From Brachionus plicatilis (Eukaryota; Rotifera; Eurotatoria; Ploima; Brachionidae): a stretch of DNA of 64,000 nt. The stretch's first letter is position 1. The number at the start of each line of letters is the position of its first letter. Shown here piece after piece: positions 10,903 to 22,233 of this stretch. The stretch is from assembly GCA_010279815.1 (NCBI GenBank), contig QEOQ01000486.1, positions 641,158-705,157 of the forward strand, given 5' to 3'. Position numbers and translations under genes: made by a program. Under the pieces are notes generated by a model. It made no database searches. It had not been told where the DNA came from and saw only the letters and a program-made list of their open reading frames with translations.

Positions 10903-11248
10903 TCCAGACACGACCCAATTCTGACAAATTCCATCATTGATTATTATCTTCTTAATTTTTTAATAAACATATTTAAGATTTTCTCAAAAATGAAGAATTT
11001 ATTTTTAATTTTTCGAGGCTATTTAAGGTCTGCTGTTTTCGATTCAAGTGAGACATCTAAAATCCCATTACCTATAAATCATAAAATAGTTAGTAGAAAG
11101 TAAAACTACTGCTTAATTTTCCAAAAAATGTATTCAAATTTTCTTTTTTTTTATTATAGCCTCGAAAAATTAAAAATAAATTCTTCATTTGTGAGAAAAT
11201 CTTAAAAATGAATGATGGAATTTGTCATTGAATTGGGTCGTGTCTGGG
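10903..11248. mobile_element. Foldback MITE with TA flanks
   Basis: Left end TCCAGACACGACCCAATTC and right end GAATTGGGTCGTGTCTGGG are inverted and lie between TA dinucleotides (10901-10902 and 11249-11250). The internal arms also pair: AAGAATTTATTTTTAATTTT near 10993 with its inverse near 11165, ending in CGAGGCTAT. The stem exceeds 100 bp with some mismatches. Non-coding. Confidence 0.75.
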
Positions 11249-11267
11249 TAGTTGATCTATTTTTTCT

Positions 11268-12344
11268 AATTAGTTGATATTTTGCTTGATTTTCCTTTTC
11301 AACTTAATCTGAACATTACATAAGTTGACTAAAGTTTAAGTGATTTTACTTAAAATTTTTTTAAAAATAACATTTTAAGTAAAATCACTCAAACTTTAGT
11401 CAACTTATGTAATTTCACTTGAAATTGCATGAATTTTGATAAAAATTTTGATAAAAGGTTTAAAAAATTTAAAATTGTAAAAAAAAATACAAATTAATTA
11501 ATTTTTTGAAATAAACATTGTAAAACTAATTATATTTTTAACATTTTTTTAAAAAGTCATTATAGATCGAATCGATAATATTTTAAATTCAAAGCTTGAA
11601 TGCTGCAGATTTCAACATTGTTCTCTTGATCACAAAGCTATTTATCAATCTTGAATCAAAATATTTTTTCTCCATAATTTTTTTTGACATTGGTCCATTG
11701 AGGTCCTGCTATTCCTTAGATTGAAGCTTAAATTTCTAATTTCTCCAGTCGTTTATAAGCGAACCTTTTAGATTCTCAGGCGAATTATGATAAAACAGTG
11801 CCTTAAACGAGAATGATAACATTCTGTCTAAAAGCCTATGCTGAAAGGAATTAAGCCACATTTTCCCAAAAAGTTTTTAGCATTATTTAAGTTTTTCGCT
11901 TCAAACTTAAACTTATACAATTTAAAAATACAAAAGTAATAACTTTTAGCCAGATTTATTATTGTGATCGATTTGTAAAAAAATCGAAAGTAGGCCTAAA
12001 TATTGCTAATCAAAGCCTTAGTGGAAAAAATCTATCTCATCGAAGGCTTTTTTGAACTCAATAAATAAAGAAAGAGTTTTTATTTTATTCTCTCTAGCAA
12101 AATTTAAATCACTTAGGTATCCATGAACACCGGTTTGACAGGAATCTCCAGATCTAAAACAATGAAATCTAAAAAAATTAACGAAAAACAATAAAAAAAA
12201 ATGTATTTCTTTAAATTTTTTCGTTTATCTTCCTAAAAATTAATAAATAAAAATGATAATTTGTGCTTACTTTTGAATACCTTGTTCCATGGTTAAATAA
12301 CCAAAAAGTTGAAAAGGAAAATCAAGCAAAATATCAACTAATTA
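11268..12344. repeat. 38-bp perfect inverted pair about 1 kb apart (possible element ends)
   Basis: AATTAGTTGATATTTTGCTT at 11268 continues through GATTTTCCTTTTCAACTT to 11305, and is matched exactly in inverse at 12307..12344. The spacer holds the palindrome at 11315 and no open frame. This could be a 1.08-kb non-autonomous element; no clear target duplication is visible. Confidence 0.5.
11315..11413. repeat. Palindrome with 42-bp arms
   Basis: Left arm ATTACATAAGTTGACTAAAG and onwards (11315..11356) pairs with the inverted arm ending CAACTTATGTAAT at 11413, with one mismatch that I can find and a 15-bp loop. It is a strong cruciform or hairpin candidate, probably a MITE. Confidence 0.75.
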
Positions 12345-13515
12345 CAAAAAATAAATCAACATAAATTAAAAAAAAATAAAATGAATACTTAAATTTTTCA
12401 GATTATTTTTTATGCAATTGAAGATAGGCTCTTTAGTTTATAACAATAATATTTAATCAATTTAAAAAAGCTGGCAAAAAAAATTATTAAATAATTAGAT
12501 AATGTTTTTTATGATTTATCTATTGGCTTATCTATTATAAAAATTTCCATACCGAAATTAAATTTGGGAAATAAGAGTCTCATGATGACGACTTGAATTC
12601 ATTATAGTTAATATAACATATTTAGCTTAAAATTAATAAAGAGAATATTCATATGATCAAAGTTTAAATTATAATTTACCTTTGTTACCACACATTCTAA
12701 TGTAGTGATAAAAAAAACTTTGGACAATATTTTAAGTCTAAGCGTTATATTTTATTTTTGATTAATAAATATATTTTAAAGAATAATCCATATATTTTTC
12801 TTACAATTAAAGCATTACCAAATTTTAGTTTGTTTTTCTTTAATTTTTTTATTTTACATCACCTATTAAGTAAAAATTAATATAATAATAAAATTTAGAT
12901 CGAAAGCTTGACACATTCAGAGCTTTCTTTAAATCTATTTTTCAAGTCTTTACCTAAGAACTTTTAATAATAATAATAATTCTTTATTATGAAAATGTAA
13001 AAAAAAATTTTAAAGAAAAATTTTTTTTAAAAACGAATCGGTGAGAATTTTTTTCTCAAATTAAAAAAGCAATCAAGGAGCTTATGTAAAATGAACAAAT
13101 ATTGTCAATTTTTTCAAACGTTTTTGTTTAAATGTTTTTAAAATGACGACATTTCTGTCTCAAAAGACAATTTTAATTTTTCGTTTTACTATTATGTTCA
13201 AAATTGGTAACATTTTAAATTAATTTAAAATGCACTTTAGAGTGGATGTAAAAGAAAATTCTTTTTTTTAAACAAAAATAAAAAGAAGCTTAAAATAGAA
13301 ACTAACCAAAACTTAAAAATAGACTAAGACTCTAAATTTAGAAATAGAGAAATTTGTAAAAAAAATCAGTGTAAAGAGCTAAAAAAGATCTGTTTAGAAT
13401 AAATAAAACTAATATTAAGAGCTATGTTACTTACTTATTTTTGAGAAAATGATTCAAAGAAACTAGAAACAATCGAAAAACAAGAAATCCATGTGCCCCA
13501 CTAAATAAAATTTGG
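12345..13515. other. AT-rich intergenic region
   Basis: No gene seen. A short (AAT)n run is at about 12966-12982. The last part is the 5' flank of the first epoxide hydrolase; from 13516 on it is part of the tract shared with the second copy. Confidence 0.6.
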
Positions 13516-14127
13516 ATAAAATGAATTTTTTTATTAAATTATTAATTTAATGTATTAATATTTAGAATATTAAAAGATGTTTAGAAAAGTAATTTTTATA
13601 TCGGCAATTATATTGGCGATTGCACTATTTTGGGCAAAGTATGAAGAGACAAAATCAATTTCAGAATTGAAAAAAATCGAACAATGGGCAGAAGAAAATA
13701 AAATAAAAGTAGAAAAATCAATTGAAGTAGAAAAATTTAAAATCGAATTTGACCAAAAAGAATGGAGTTTGCTGAAACAAAAGCTATCTTTGACTCGCTA
13801 TTTCACAGCTCTGGAAGACGTGCCATCTTTTGACTACGGATTTGATCCGGACTATGCCAGAGAGCTAGTTGAATACTGGCAAACAAATTTTGACTGGAAA
13901 AGTCAAGTTGACTATTTGAACAAGTATCCACAGTTTCGTATCAGAATAAATGACACCCTAATACACTACGTGCACTACATCACAAATCCAAATGCGGCAA
14001 AAAAAGTCAATCTTCTTCTACTAGACGGATGGCCAGGTGCTTTTTTTGGATTTTTCCAAGCAATCGAATTTATTCAAAAGACCTACACAGACATTTCTTT
14101 TAGCATTGTAGTTCCAAGTATTCCGGG
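13516..14127 (+). repeat. Near-identical tract, copy A (epoxide hydrolase 5' third)
   Basis: This 612-bp block matches 18788..19399 without indels at a constant offset of 5272 bp, with only about four substitutions visible. It starts 61 bp upstream of the ATG and stops abruptly inside the codons for SIPG, after which the two genes differ at most positions. Such sharp edges inside a gene pair are what gene conversion or unequal exchange leaves. Confidence 0.9.
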
Positions 14128-14977
14128 GTATCATTTTTCAACACCTCTAAACAAAAAACACAACCCAGTCGAAACATCTTTGATATTTGATGGACTAATG
14201 AGATTTATTTTGGGTGAAAAAACTCGATATTTTATTCACGGTGAAGACTGGGGTTCCATTATAGCAAGCTCAATGTCTCAGCTAAATCCCGACAGAGTAC
14301 TTGGTTTACATATCACAATGCCAACAAGTTCAGAATCAAATGTAATCAACAATATGTGTACCCTTTTGTTACCTTATTTTCCAGGTTTTTTTCTCTCCGA
14401 CCAAGAGATCAAGCTGGATTTTTCTTCACGGTATTCCATTAAATCTAAACTTTTGAAATTTTGGCATGAGTTTGGCTATTTTCATTTGCAGGCGACCAGA
14501 CCTGACACACTTGGTCATGCATTGACTGACAGTCCAGCAGGGCTGATGGCATATATTCTAGAAAAGTATTCGTCGTGGACCTTTAGGCGATCTGATCAAA
14601 TTAGCGGTGTCAAAGACGGAGGCTTGAAAAATTTTAAAAAAGATGATTTATTAACCATTTGTACTTTATATTGGATGACTAATTCCATAACTTCATCTAT
14701 GCGCTATTATGCCAATTCAGTAAGCGCCATGCTAGAATATCGAGAGAAAAATTTGGATTTGTTCAATTTACCGATTTCTGAAAAAATTCCAGTCGCTGTT
14801 CAAATGAATATAAATGATATATTTGTAACACCTTTTTGGTTTGTTAAAACTCGCTATCAGGGCTTAATTAGGTATAATATATTTGAAGATGGAGGCCATT
14901 TTGCTGCGTTCCAAAATCCCCAAACTACTGCTGAGGATTTAATAGACTTTGTCAATCAAGTCCAGTCCAAACTTTAG
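13577..14977 (+). CDS. Microsomal-type epoxide hydrolase, copy 1 (intronless)
   Basis: 466 residues, alpha/beta-hydrolase of the EPHX1/juvenile-hormone-epoxide-hydrolase type, which converts epoxides to diols at the ER membrane. An N-terminal hydrophobic anchor spans about residues 4-19. Family landmarks in order: an EH N-terminal domain to about 145; LLLDGWPG at 147-154, where the family oxyanion motif is HGWP but the first residue here is Asp150; HGEDWGS with nucleophile D224; GYFHLQATRPD with the epoxide-activating Y301; SPAGLMAYILEK; YWMTNSITSSMRYY with the second Tyr; D414 aligning with the acid; and GGHFAAF with H441. The triad D224-D414-H441 is thus intact. The gene has no introns, unlike most neighbours. 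Poly(A) signal AATAAA is at 14997-15002. The paralogue is at 18849. Substrate is unknown. Confidence 0.92.
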   Translation: MFRKVIFISAIILAIALFWAKYEETKSISELKKIEQWAEENKIKVEKSIEVEKFKIEFDQKEWSLLKQKLSLTRYFTALEDVPSFDYGFDPDYARELVEYWQTNFDWKSQVDYLNKYPQFRIRINDTLIHYVHYITNPNAAKKVNLLLLDGWPGAFFGFFQAIEFIQKTYTDISFSIVVPSIPGYHFSTPLNKKHNPVETSLIFDGLMRFILGEKTRYFIHGEDWGSIIASSMSQLNPDRVLGLHITMPTSSESNVINNMCTLLLPYFPGFFLSDQEIKLDFSSRYSIKSKLLKFWHEFGYFHLQATRPDTLGHALTDSPAGLMAYILEKYSSWTFRRSDQISGVKDGGLKNFKKDDLLTICTLYWMTNSITSSMRYYANSVSAMLEYREKNLDLFNLPISEKIPVAVQMNINDIFVTPFWFVKTRYQGLIRYNIFEDGGHFAAFQNPQTTAEDLIDFVNQVQSKL

Positions 14978-17900
14978 TTTTTTTTATTTGGTCTCTAATA
15001 AAGTCTCATTTTAAAATGTGAATTCATTCAGAAGAATTGTTGATTTACAAGGATAAAAAAAGATCTAGGGTTTCTACCTAATTCTGAGAAGAGTTATTTT
15101 TTTATAAAAAATATCGTTTTAATTATTCTGAATTTAATTCAAAATTTTAATTTTACATTTTTTTAAAAACTTAAATTTTAAAAAATTTCGAAAAAAAAAT
15201 ATCAAAAAATTATGATAGCTAAAGTGAGCTTATTGGTTTTTTAGATTTTAGACTTTTTTTTTCAATTGAAAAATAGAGAAACATTTAGGTAAAATTAGAT
15301 AAAAACATCAGGTTAAATCAATTGCTCACAATTCATTTATTTATTAGTTTGGATTTGTAAACTTTTTTTAAGAAATTTTATTTTACAGGCTACTTATTAA
15401 ATATTTGATAGAAAAATTTTAAATCACTGAGATTGTGTGCTTTAAATCATGTTCATTTTATAAAATTATTTTAAAGGGAAATTTTTATTCAGTTTTTAAA
15501 ATTTTTATCATAAGAATAACAATTTTGAGATGCTTGTTTTATTTAATAGATTATTCTTTCAATTCATTAGTATACTGATTATTATTTAAAAATTAAATTT
15601 ATTTTCTATTTTTAAATTTAAAAATCACATTAAATCAACAATTTTCGAAATTTGACATTTAAATTAATTATTCTTTGTCCAAAAATAAAAATAAAAACAA
15701 TTATAAAGTAATCTAAAATACAAAGTTTGATTATTAAGGAGATATCAAGATCGTAAGCAAATGAAATAATTTTTCTGATTTTATTCTCAAAATTGATTCT
15801 TAAAATTCCGTCTTAGTCGGCGATTTTTAAAAAATCAAATATTTTTAAATAAAAATTTATTTTTAAATTAAAAATTTTTAAGCAAAGTGGGTATCAGAAT
15901 CCACTGAAATTAAAAAACAAACAAATTAATTAAAATTGATTTTGATTTTTTTAAGACCTTAATATTTTCAGAAAATGAACCATGATAATTTTATGTGTAT
16001 CAAGACAAGATAAATAATACAATCTAGATTATGAATATTATGATGGTATCTTTAGCTCTGTAAAAGGACTAAAAAAGTAAAATGTTATTTACCACGGATA
16101 AACTAAAAGCCTGCTTTTGAAAAGTTTTGTATAAAGAAAAACTAACCATGTTTTTGTTCAGTTTCAAATGGATCATGATTACATACTCTTGAGAGCCATA
16201 AGTAAATACTATTTTTAGATAAGAAAATACCTGTATGAATTTACTAATGTCCTAAGACTACTAACATATCTACAAATAATTTTTAAATAATTATTAATTT
16301 CCTAAATTTAAATTTTTTAGACATATTCCTATTTTTTTGATACATTTTTGTAAAAACCACAGGTCAAAATTGATGCAGATGTGAAAGTTATAAAATTTTT
16401 GAATTTCATTTTAACGACGGTAAATATTTTCCATTTCCATTCGATAAGATTTTAAAATGCATAGTAGACAGATGCTAAAACTATCTACTTCTAATTAAAC
16501 AAATTTTTTTATAATAAAAGTAAGTTAATTGACCTTTGAGAAGAAAAATTTCAAGTCAAAAATTTTTCAAATAATCAAAAAAATTTATTTTATTTAAAAT
16601 ATGCTAGATTAAAAACATTTCAAATGGCACTTAACGTTAAATTTATTATCCAAAAAGTTGAAAAATTAAATTCTCTGCATGCTTTTGTTAAATTCTGTAG
16701 GAAAAAAATTATGTTCCTTCATGTTAAAGTGATTACTTGGCTTAGTATACATTAGTATTAATCAAATTATATTTAATATATTTTAATTAATAATTAAATT
16801 CAATTATTTTTTTTTTCAATAGCGGGCTTTATTATTCGAATTAAATCGATCAAATTAACAAATTAATAAATCGAAGAAAAATATTTATTAAATTGAAAAA
16901 ATATTCAATTTGCCGTTTCCTTAAAAAAAATATTTTATTTTACAAAAAAAATTTCAATTATCAAAATATTTAAGATTTCAGTGATTTTTTTCTTAAAATA
17001 TGTCTAGCTTTACCAAATGGGTTTACATGATGTGAAAAAGATAGGAAGTAAGATACTAACTTAAAATAAAAAAATAATCTTTACCTCTTTTTTTGTCGGT
17101 GTATCCTGTAGGCATTTACAAAATATTCCGCTTTCTTAACAAATTAGGTTCTAATATTCAATTCAGTTTATTAATTATTAAATATGTGTAATATTAAAAG
17201 TAAGTAAAAATTAGAATGTCAATGTGAAATATTTAGAAAAAAACTCGAGACTAGGTTGAAACTAAAAAATCGTTTCTAATCTTATTATTTAAAAAAATAA
17301 AAGTCAGAAAAAAACTTTCTAATTATCAACAGTCAAAAGGAGATGAACCCCTTCCTTGACATCACTTTTTTTGGAGAATTCCTTTAATTAAATAAAACTT
17401 TTAATTAAAGGGTAAATATCTATTAAAATTCTTCTTATATATATATAAAAAGACAGGGCCTAGGGTAAGGGGGTGCTACCATAGCTTATTTTGCTATTTC
17501 AATTTCTTTCGATTTTTGCCTTTTTTTCTGAGAAATTTTTTTAACAATAAAGATTAATATATAAAATAATTCATTTCTGAAAATTTTTTGTTCATAAATT
17601 TATTTTCTTTTAGTATTGGTACCTTTTATTTCTATTTTGAATTATTCAGCATTAAGATCGCTTAATATATTTTTTATACCTTTTTAAATATTAAGATTCC
17701 GTTTTTAATGGCTTCGAGTATTTTAACTCTGAGGCTGAAAATTTTTTTTCTTACTAAGTTGATTTTTGAAAAACTTAATTAGCAACCATCTAATAGTTAA
17801 AAGGCTATTTGATTATATGTCATACCATTCACCATATTTTTACATGATGTAAAATTATAGAAGTAAGCTAGTCACTTAGAATAAATATCTTTGATTATTA

Positions 17901-18787
17901 TTACAAATTTATTCAAAAAAAAATTGGATACTAAATAAAAATGTTATAAATTCCTTAAAAATGAAGGATTAGAAATTCAAGAATTGCTTTAGCTTATGAT
18001 ATCACATTTTTTTTCCTCAGCTTTTTTGCTATTAAAAATTAAATGAATCCCTTAATTTAATTAATTTTTAATAGAATGTTAAATTTTTACTTTTCTAATG
18101 TCAAACGAATCACAGAAAAAACACTAGAAAAGAAAAAGGCAAAAAAAGAAATCACAAAAAAAATTATTTTTTGGTCTTTTTATTTCTTTTCTGGTTGACA
18201 ACTTTCAATTTCATTTTGTTACTCTGGTAATTTTTTAGGCATGGTTAAGTTGAATCATCTCTATTGGTATCTGTACATGAATAGCCGGTTCAAGATGATG
18301 ATTTAGGATCTGGCATGACTTTAACAACTCAAATTTGACTATAATTAATAATCCAGAGGAAATTTCTTCAGTATTTTGAATTCAGTAAAAAAAATTTAAT
18401 TTTATTTAGTGAAGTTTTATAACTTTTTTCTATGATGATGGAAATTTTGAATTCTAAAGTTTAACTACGGGTTAATAAAATTAATTGAAGGCAAAAAAAA
18501 AATAGCAATAAGAATAATAAATTATTAAACTTAAAATTAATCGTTTGCTAAAAGAAAATTAATTGTTAATATAAAAAAATTAGATGCGTATAAAATATTG
18601 TAAAAAAGAAAAAGAAATTTAGCAATTATTTTTGTTATAAAAAAACTATCCAGAATTTAAGAATTTTTTATAACATTAAAAATTATAAATTTTTAAAGGG
18701 ATAATCTTGGAATAAGAATTGATGTGCATCATAAATAAAACTGTTTTTTATTAGAAATAAATCTCATATTAAAGAGAAAAAATTTAG
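14978..18787. other. AT-rich spacer between the epoxide hydrolase copies
   Basis: 3.8 kb with no exon that I can support on either strand. It holds a (TA)n run near 17438 and a locally GC-richer patch around 17450-17480 (GGGCCTAGGGTAAGGGGGTG) that I cannot assign. No similarity between this spacer and the flanks of the pair was noticed outside the 612-bp tract. Confidence 0.55.
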
Positions 18788-19399
18788 ATAAAATGAATTT
18801 TTTTATTAAATTATTAATTTAATGTATTAATATTTAGAATATTAAAAGATGTTTAGAAAAGTAATTTTTATATCGGCAATTATATTGGCGATTGCACTAT
18901 TTTGGACAAAGTATGAAGAGACAAAATCAATTTCAGAATTGAAAAAAATCGAACAATGGGCAGAAGAAAATAAAATAAAAGTAGACAAATCAATTGAAGT
19001 AGAAAAATTTAAAATCGAATTTGACCAAAAAGAATGGAGTTTGCTGAAACAAAAGCTATCTTTGACTCGCTATTTCACAGCTCTGGAAGATGTGCCATCT
19101 TTTGACTACGGATTTGATCCGGACTATGCCAGAGAGCTAGTTGAATACTGGCAAACAAATTTTGACTGGAAAAGTCAAGTTGACTATTTGAACAAGTATC
19201 CACAGTTTCGTATCAGAATAAATGACACCCTAATACACTACGTGCACTACATCACAAATCCAAATGCGGCAAAAAAAGTCAATCTTCTTCTACTAGACGG
19301 ATGGCCAGGCGCTTTTTTTGGATTTTTCCAAGCAATCGAATTTATTCAAAAGACCTACACAGACATTTCTTTTAGCATTGTAGTTCCAAGTATTCCGGG
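18788..19399 (+). repeat. Near-identical tract, copy B (epoxide hydrolase 5' third)
   Basis: Partner of 13516..14127. It includes the same 61 bp of 5' flank, so the core promoter or 5' UTR is probably shared in sequence too. Protein differences inside the tract are Ala20Thr and Glu47Asp (copy 1 to copy 2); the other differences seen are silent. Confidence 0.9.
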
Positions 19400-20231
19400 C
19401 TTCGGCTTTTCAAACCCGACTGTCAAAGTAGTCGATCCATTTGATACAGCTTTAATTTTTGATGCACTGCTTCGATTTTTAAACGGAGAAAATAGCCAAT
19501 ACTTTATTCATGGTGAAGATTGGGGTTCTCTTATTTCCACATACTTGGCCAAATTGTATCCACAGCGAGTCAAAGGAATTCACATCACAATGCCTCCTTT
19601 GACATCTTTTTTTGACTCAAAGTCACTTTTTTACGCCCTAATAGGCCAATTTTTTCCCAATAGCATCCTCACAGAACAAGAAATTCAATTCGGTGTAAAA
19701 TTTTCTCTGAGTGAAATAGCTTCTCTGATAATCAAAAAGACTGGATACTTCCACATTCAAGCCACAAAGCCCGATTCAATAGGAGCTGGAATGAACGACA
19801 GTCCGCTTGGTCTGCTCACTTACATTCTGGAAAAGTATTCATTTGGCTCATTTGGACTGAACAAAGTTTTAGGAACAAAAGACGGTGGTCTAAAGCGCTT
19901 TGAACGCGACCATCTTCTTACCATTTTGACTTACTACTGGATGACAAACAGCATTACTTCTTCTATGAGACTTTACAGAAATACTTTTTACACCATGGAA
20001 AAAGGTTGGCCTCGGTCTGTCTTAAACATGGTAAAAATTACTCAAAAAGTTCCAGTTGGTGTTCAAGTGTTTGAACATGAGGTTAGCTTTGTTCCATTTA
20101 AAGTACTCCAAGGCAAATATTTGAATCTAAGTCAATACATTTTGGTCGAAGATGGAGGACATTTTGCTAATTTTGAAAATCCAGAAAAAATATCAATCAA
20201 CTTTATTGAGTTTGTTAGCAAAATTTTTTAA
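18849..20231 (+). CDS. Microsomal-type epoxide hydrolase, copy 2 (intronless)
   Basis: 460 residues, same fold and likely ER-membrane role as copy 1. Residues 1-184 are nearly identical to copy 1 (anchor, N-terminal domain and the unusual DGWPG in place of HGWPG at 150); from residue 185 the proteins differ widely but keep the catalytic landmarks: HGEDWGS with D224, GYFHIQATKPD with Y300, YWMTNSITSSMRLY, E411 in the acid position (the usual mammalian-type Glu, against Asp in copy 1), and GGHFANFENP with H438. PGFGFS here is nearer the family PGYGFS than the PGYHFS of copy 1. The stop codon is only 127 bp from the stop of the convergent MIF gene; AATAAA lies near 20270. Substrate is not inferable. 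Confidence 0.92.
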   Translation: MFRKVIFISAIILAIALFWTKYEETKSISELKKIEQWAEENKIKVDKSIEVEKFKIEFDQKEWSLLKQKLSLTRYFTALEDVPSFDYGFDPDYARELVEYWQTNFDWKSQVDYLNKYPQFRIRINDTLIHYVHYITNPNAAKKVNLLLLDGWPGAFFGFFQAIEFIQKTYTDISFSIVVPSIPGFGFSNPTVKVVDPFDTALIFDALLRFLNGENSQYFIHGEDWGSLISTYLAKLYPQRVKGIHITMPPLTSFFDSKSLFYALIGQFFPNSILTEQEIQFGVKFSLSEIASLIIKKTGYFHIQATKPDSIGAGMNDSPLGLLTYILEKYSFGSFGLNKVLGTKDGGLKRFERDHLLTILTYYWMTNSITSSMRLYRNTFYTMEKGWPRSVLNMVKITQKVPVGVQVFEHEVSFVPFKVLQGKYLNLSQYILVEDGGHFANFENPEKISINFIEFVSKIF

Positions 20232-20358
20232 TTGTCTTTTTTAAATCCGAATTTTTTTACTAAAAAAAGAATAAAAAAATTCCCAACAAAAATTTTTAAA
20301 TAGAAAAATAAATGAAGCTAGTTTAGACAAAATAGAGAAAAAAAGAGTGAATTTTGAT

Positions 20359-20776
20359 TTAAGTGTTGGTGGCAAGGATTTCGGCAAAGGTGGTCTCGTT
20401 GTAGCCGACTTCGTATGGATGTGCATCTTGGAAAAATATGTAGATTCGGTTGGGAGGAATGCCGAGCTTTTCCAGTTCGCACATTATTGCCTTGCTGTGC
20501 TTTTTATTCTCCTCGACGCCAAGACGTCCAATTGACAACAAAGTTACCATAGCACAAGGCTCAAAAGTTCCGCCAAATGACATCAGTTGATCTATTTGGA
20601 TAATTTGATAGAAAAAGAAGAGGATAAATCTTGTTTTAAATACCTGGCATGATGTGAACAGCACAATAGCCAATTGGTTTATTCAAGGTATTTGCCAAGA
20701 CATCAGACAAGTTCAGGTTGAATTCTTCTGTTATTTTTTCTTTGGCAATATTAGTGCTTATTTGTAGCATCGGCAT
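20359..20776 (-). CDS. MIF: Macrophage migration inhibitory factor-like tautomerase, two exons, complete
   Basis: Exon 1 is 20644..20776 and exon 2 is 20359..20591, read on the minus strand across a 52-bp GT..AG intron, giving 121 residues. Exon 1 starts MPMLQISTNI, so Pro2 becomes the N-terminal catalytic proline of the tautomerase fold after Met removal. Exon 2 continues PDQLMSFGGTFEPCAM and SIGRLG, then RIYIFFQDAHPYEVG and TTFAEIL. K33 and I65 of the tautomerase pocket are present. Of the CxxC redox motif only C57 remains; residue 60 is Val, so thiol-oxidoreductase activity is doubtful. The protein is a trimeric cytokine-like enzyme secreted without a signal peptide in other animals. The intron position puts the split codon at PD of PDQLM. 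It is convergent with the epoxide hydrolase. Confidence 0.95.
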
Positions 20777-21744
20777 TTTGACAATTACAGCTTTTGGATA
20801 TTTTCTAATACAGCTATTATGTTTGATAAAGAAAAAAAAGCATTTAAATTATTTATTAAAAATTTTGGCCAAAATATTTTTGACTTTATCTTAGAAATTT
20901 TGTTTTGCGATTTTTTTCTTTATTAAGATATCATATTTTTTAAAATGATGCATTGATTTGAATTAAGAAATCTTATTTTTTTATCTAGATCTCTTTTCTT
21001 TGATCAACAATATGAAATAAAAATGTTGCAAAATTATCTTGTATTTATTTTATTTTCCAATTAAATTCGAATCTTTTTAGCAATTTTTTTCAACTTTTTC
21101 TATTTCCAAAAATTCGAAATAAAATAGTTTTAAAGTTCATTTAGGACACTTCTCCTTAAAAATCCGACTCATTTTCACTTTACTAATCATTCATTTATTA
21201 TTTAGAAAAATATCATCAGGCTGATTTTGGTTTAAATTTGGACATTTTTGTAAAGATACTCAATAGAAAATGTTTTTTAAATTTTTTTATTTTTAATTTT
21301 AAAAAGATGAACTTTTAAAGTTTTCTTTTCTAAATTATTCTACATTCGAAGAAACATGGTGTATGACTTAAAACATTGAATAAATGTGCACTAACTTGTG
21401 TACATAAATTCTCTTTAAACTTTTTGTATTCATTCAATTAATTTTATAGTTCATATCTAAAATAAATTCAAGCTTCTCTTTAAAAAATTGCACCCAATTT
21501 TAAAATTTTAAAATCTTTTAAAAATCTCCCCAAACCAATCTTGTCAATTAAGTGAAGAATTTTTACTTACAAGAATAGTTTTCAGGATTCCAATAAAAAA
21601 AAAAGATTTTAATAAAAATATCAAATACGTTTTAAAATTAATCAGGAATTAAAATCTGGCTATTGAACATTAAGTATAAACAATAGTTTTGTTTAATCCA
21701 ATTATTTTATTAAATTATCTTAATTAGAAAAAATAAGAAACATA
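20777..21744. other. MIF 5' flank, AT-rich
   Basis: No gene seen. It should include the MIF promoter (reading leftwards from about 20900), but no TATA or initiator motif stands out in such AT-rich DNA. Confidence 0.5.
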
Positions 21745-22233
21745 CAATGAAAAAAAAATAAGCGTCTTAGCAATAAAAAAAGTGACTTTTTAAAAAAAAA
21801 GCGACTTATAAAATTTTTTCGAGTGAAAAGCGACTTAATTAAACAAAAAAAAAAAGAGACTTTATTTATAAAAGTTAAATACACAATAAGCTCCTCCTTT
21901 TAATAACTAATAAGAAGAAAATAAAACTCTCCTGTAATTTTAACGGACAATTTTTATTTTCATAATTATAACAGATGTTTTGCAATTTTATATTATTATA
22001 ATTTCGTTTGAATTCAAGAGTTCAACATTATTTTTCTAAAATTCATATTGTCCTTAATGAATGTTTTTTATTTTGACGAGCCGCAAATGGCTTGGATCGT
22101 TTCTCCTTTTATTAATCTTAAACAATTTAAACACACAATTGTGTTTTTTACAAAACACTTTCTTTTTAGATTACGAAAAATATAATATAAATTGTTCTTT
22201 TCAAATGGTTCGAAATTATTGTTATTAATATTA

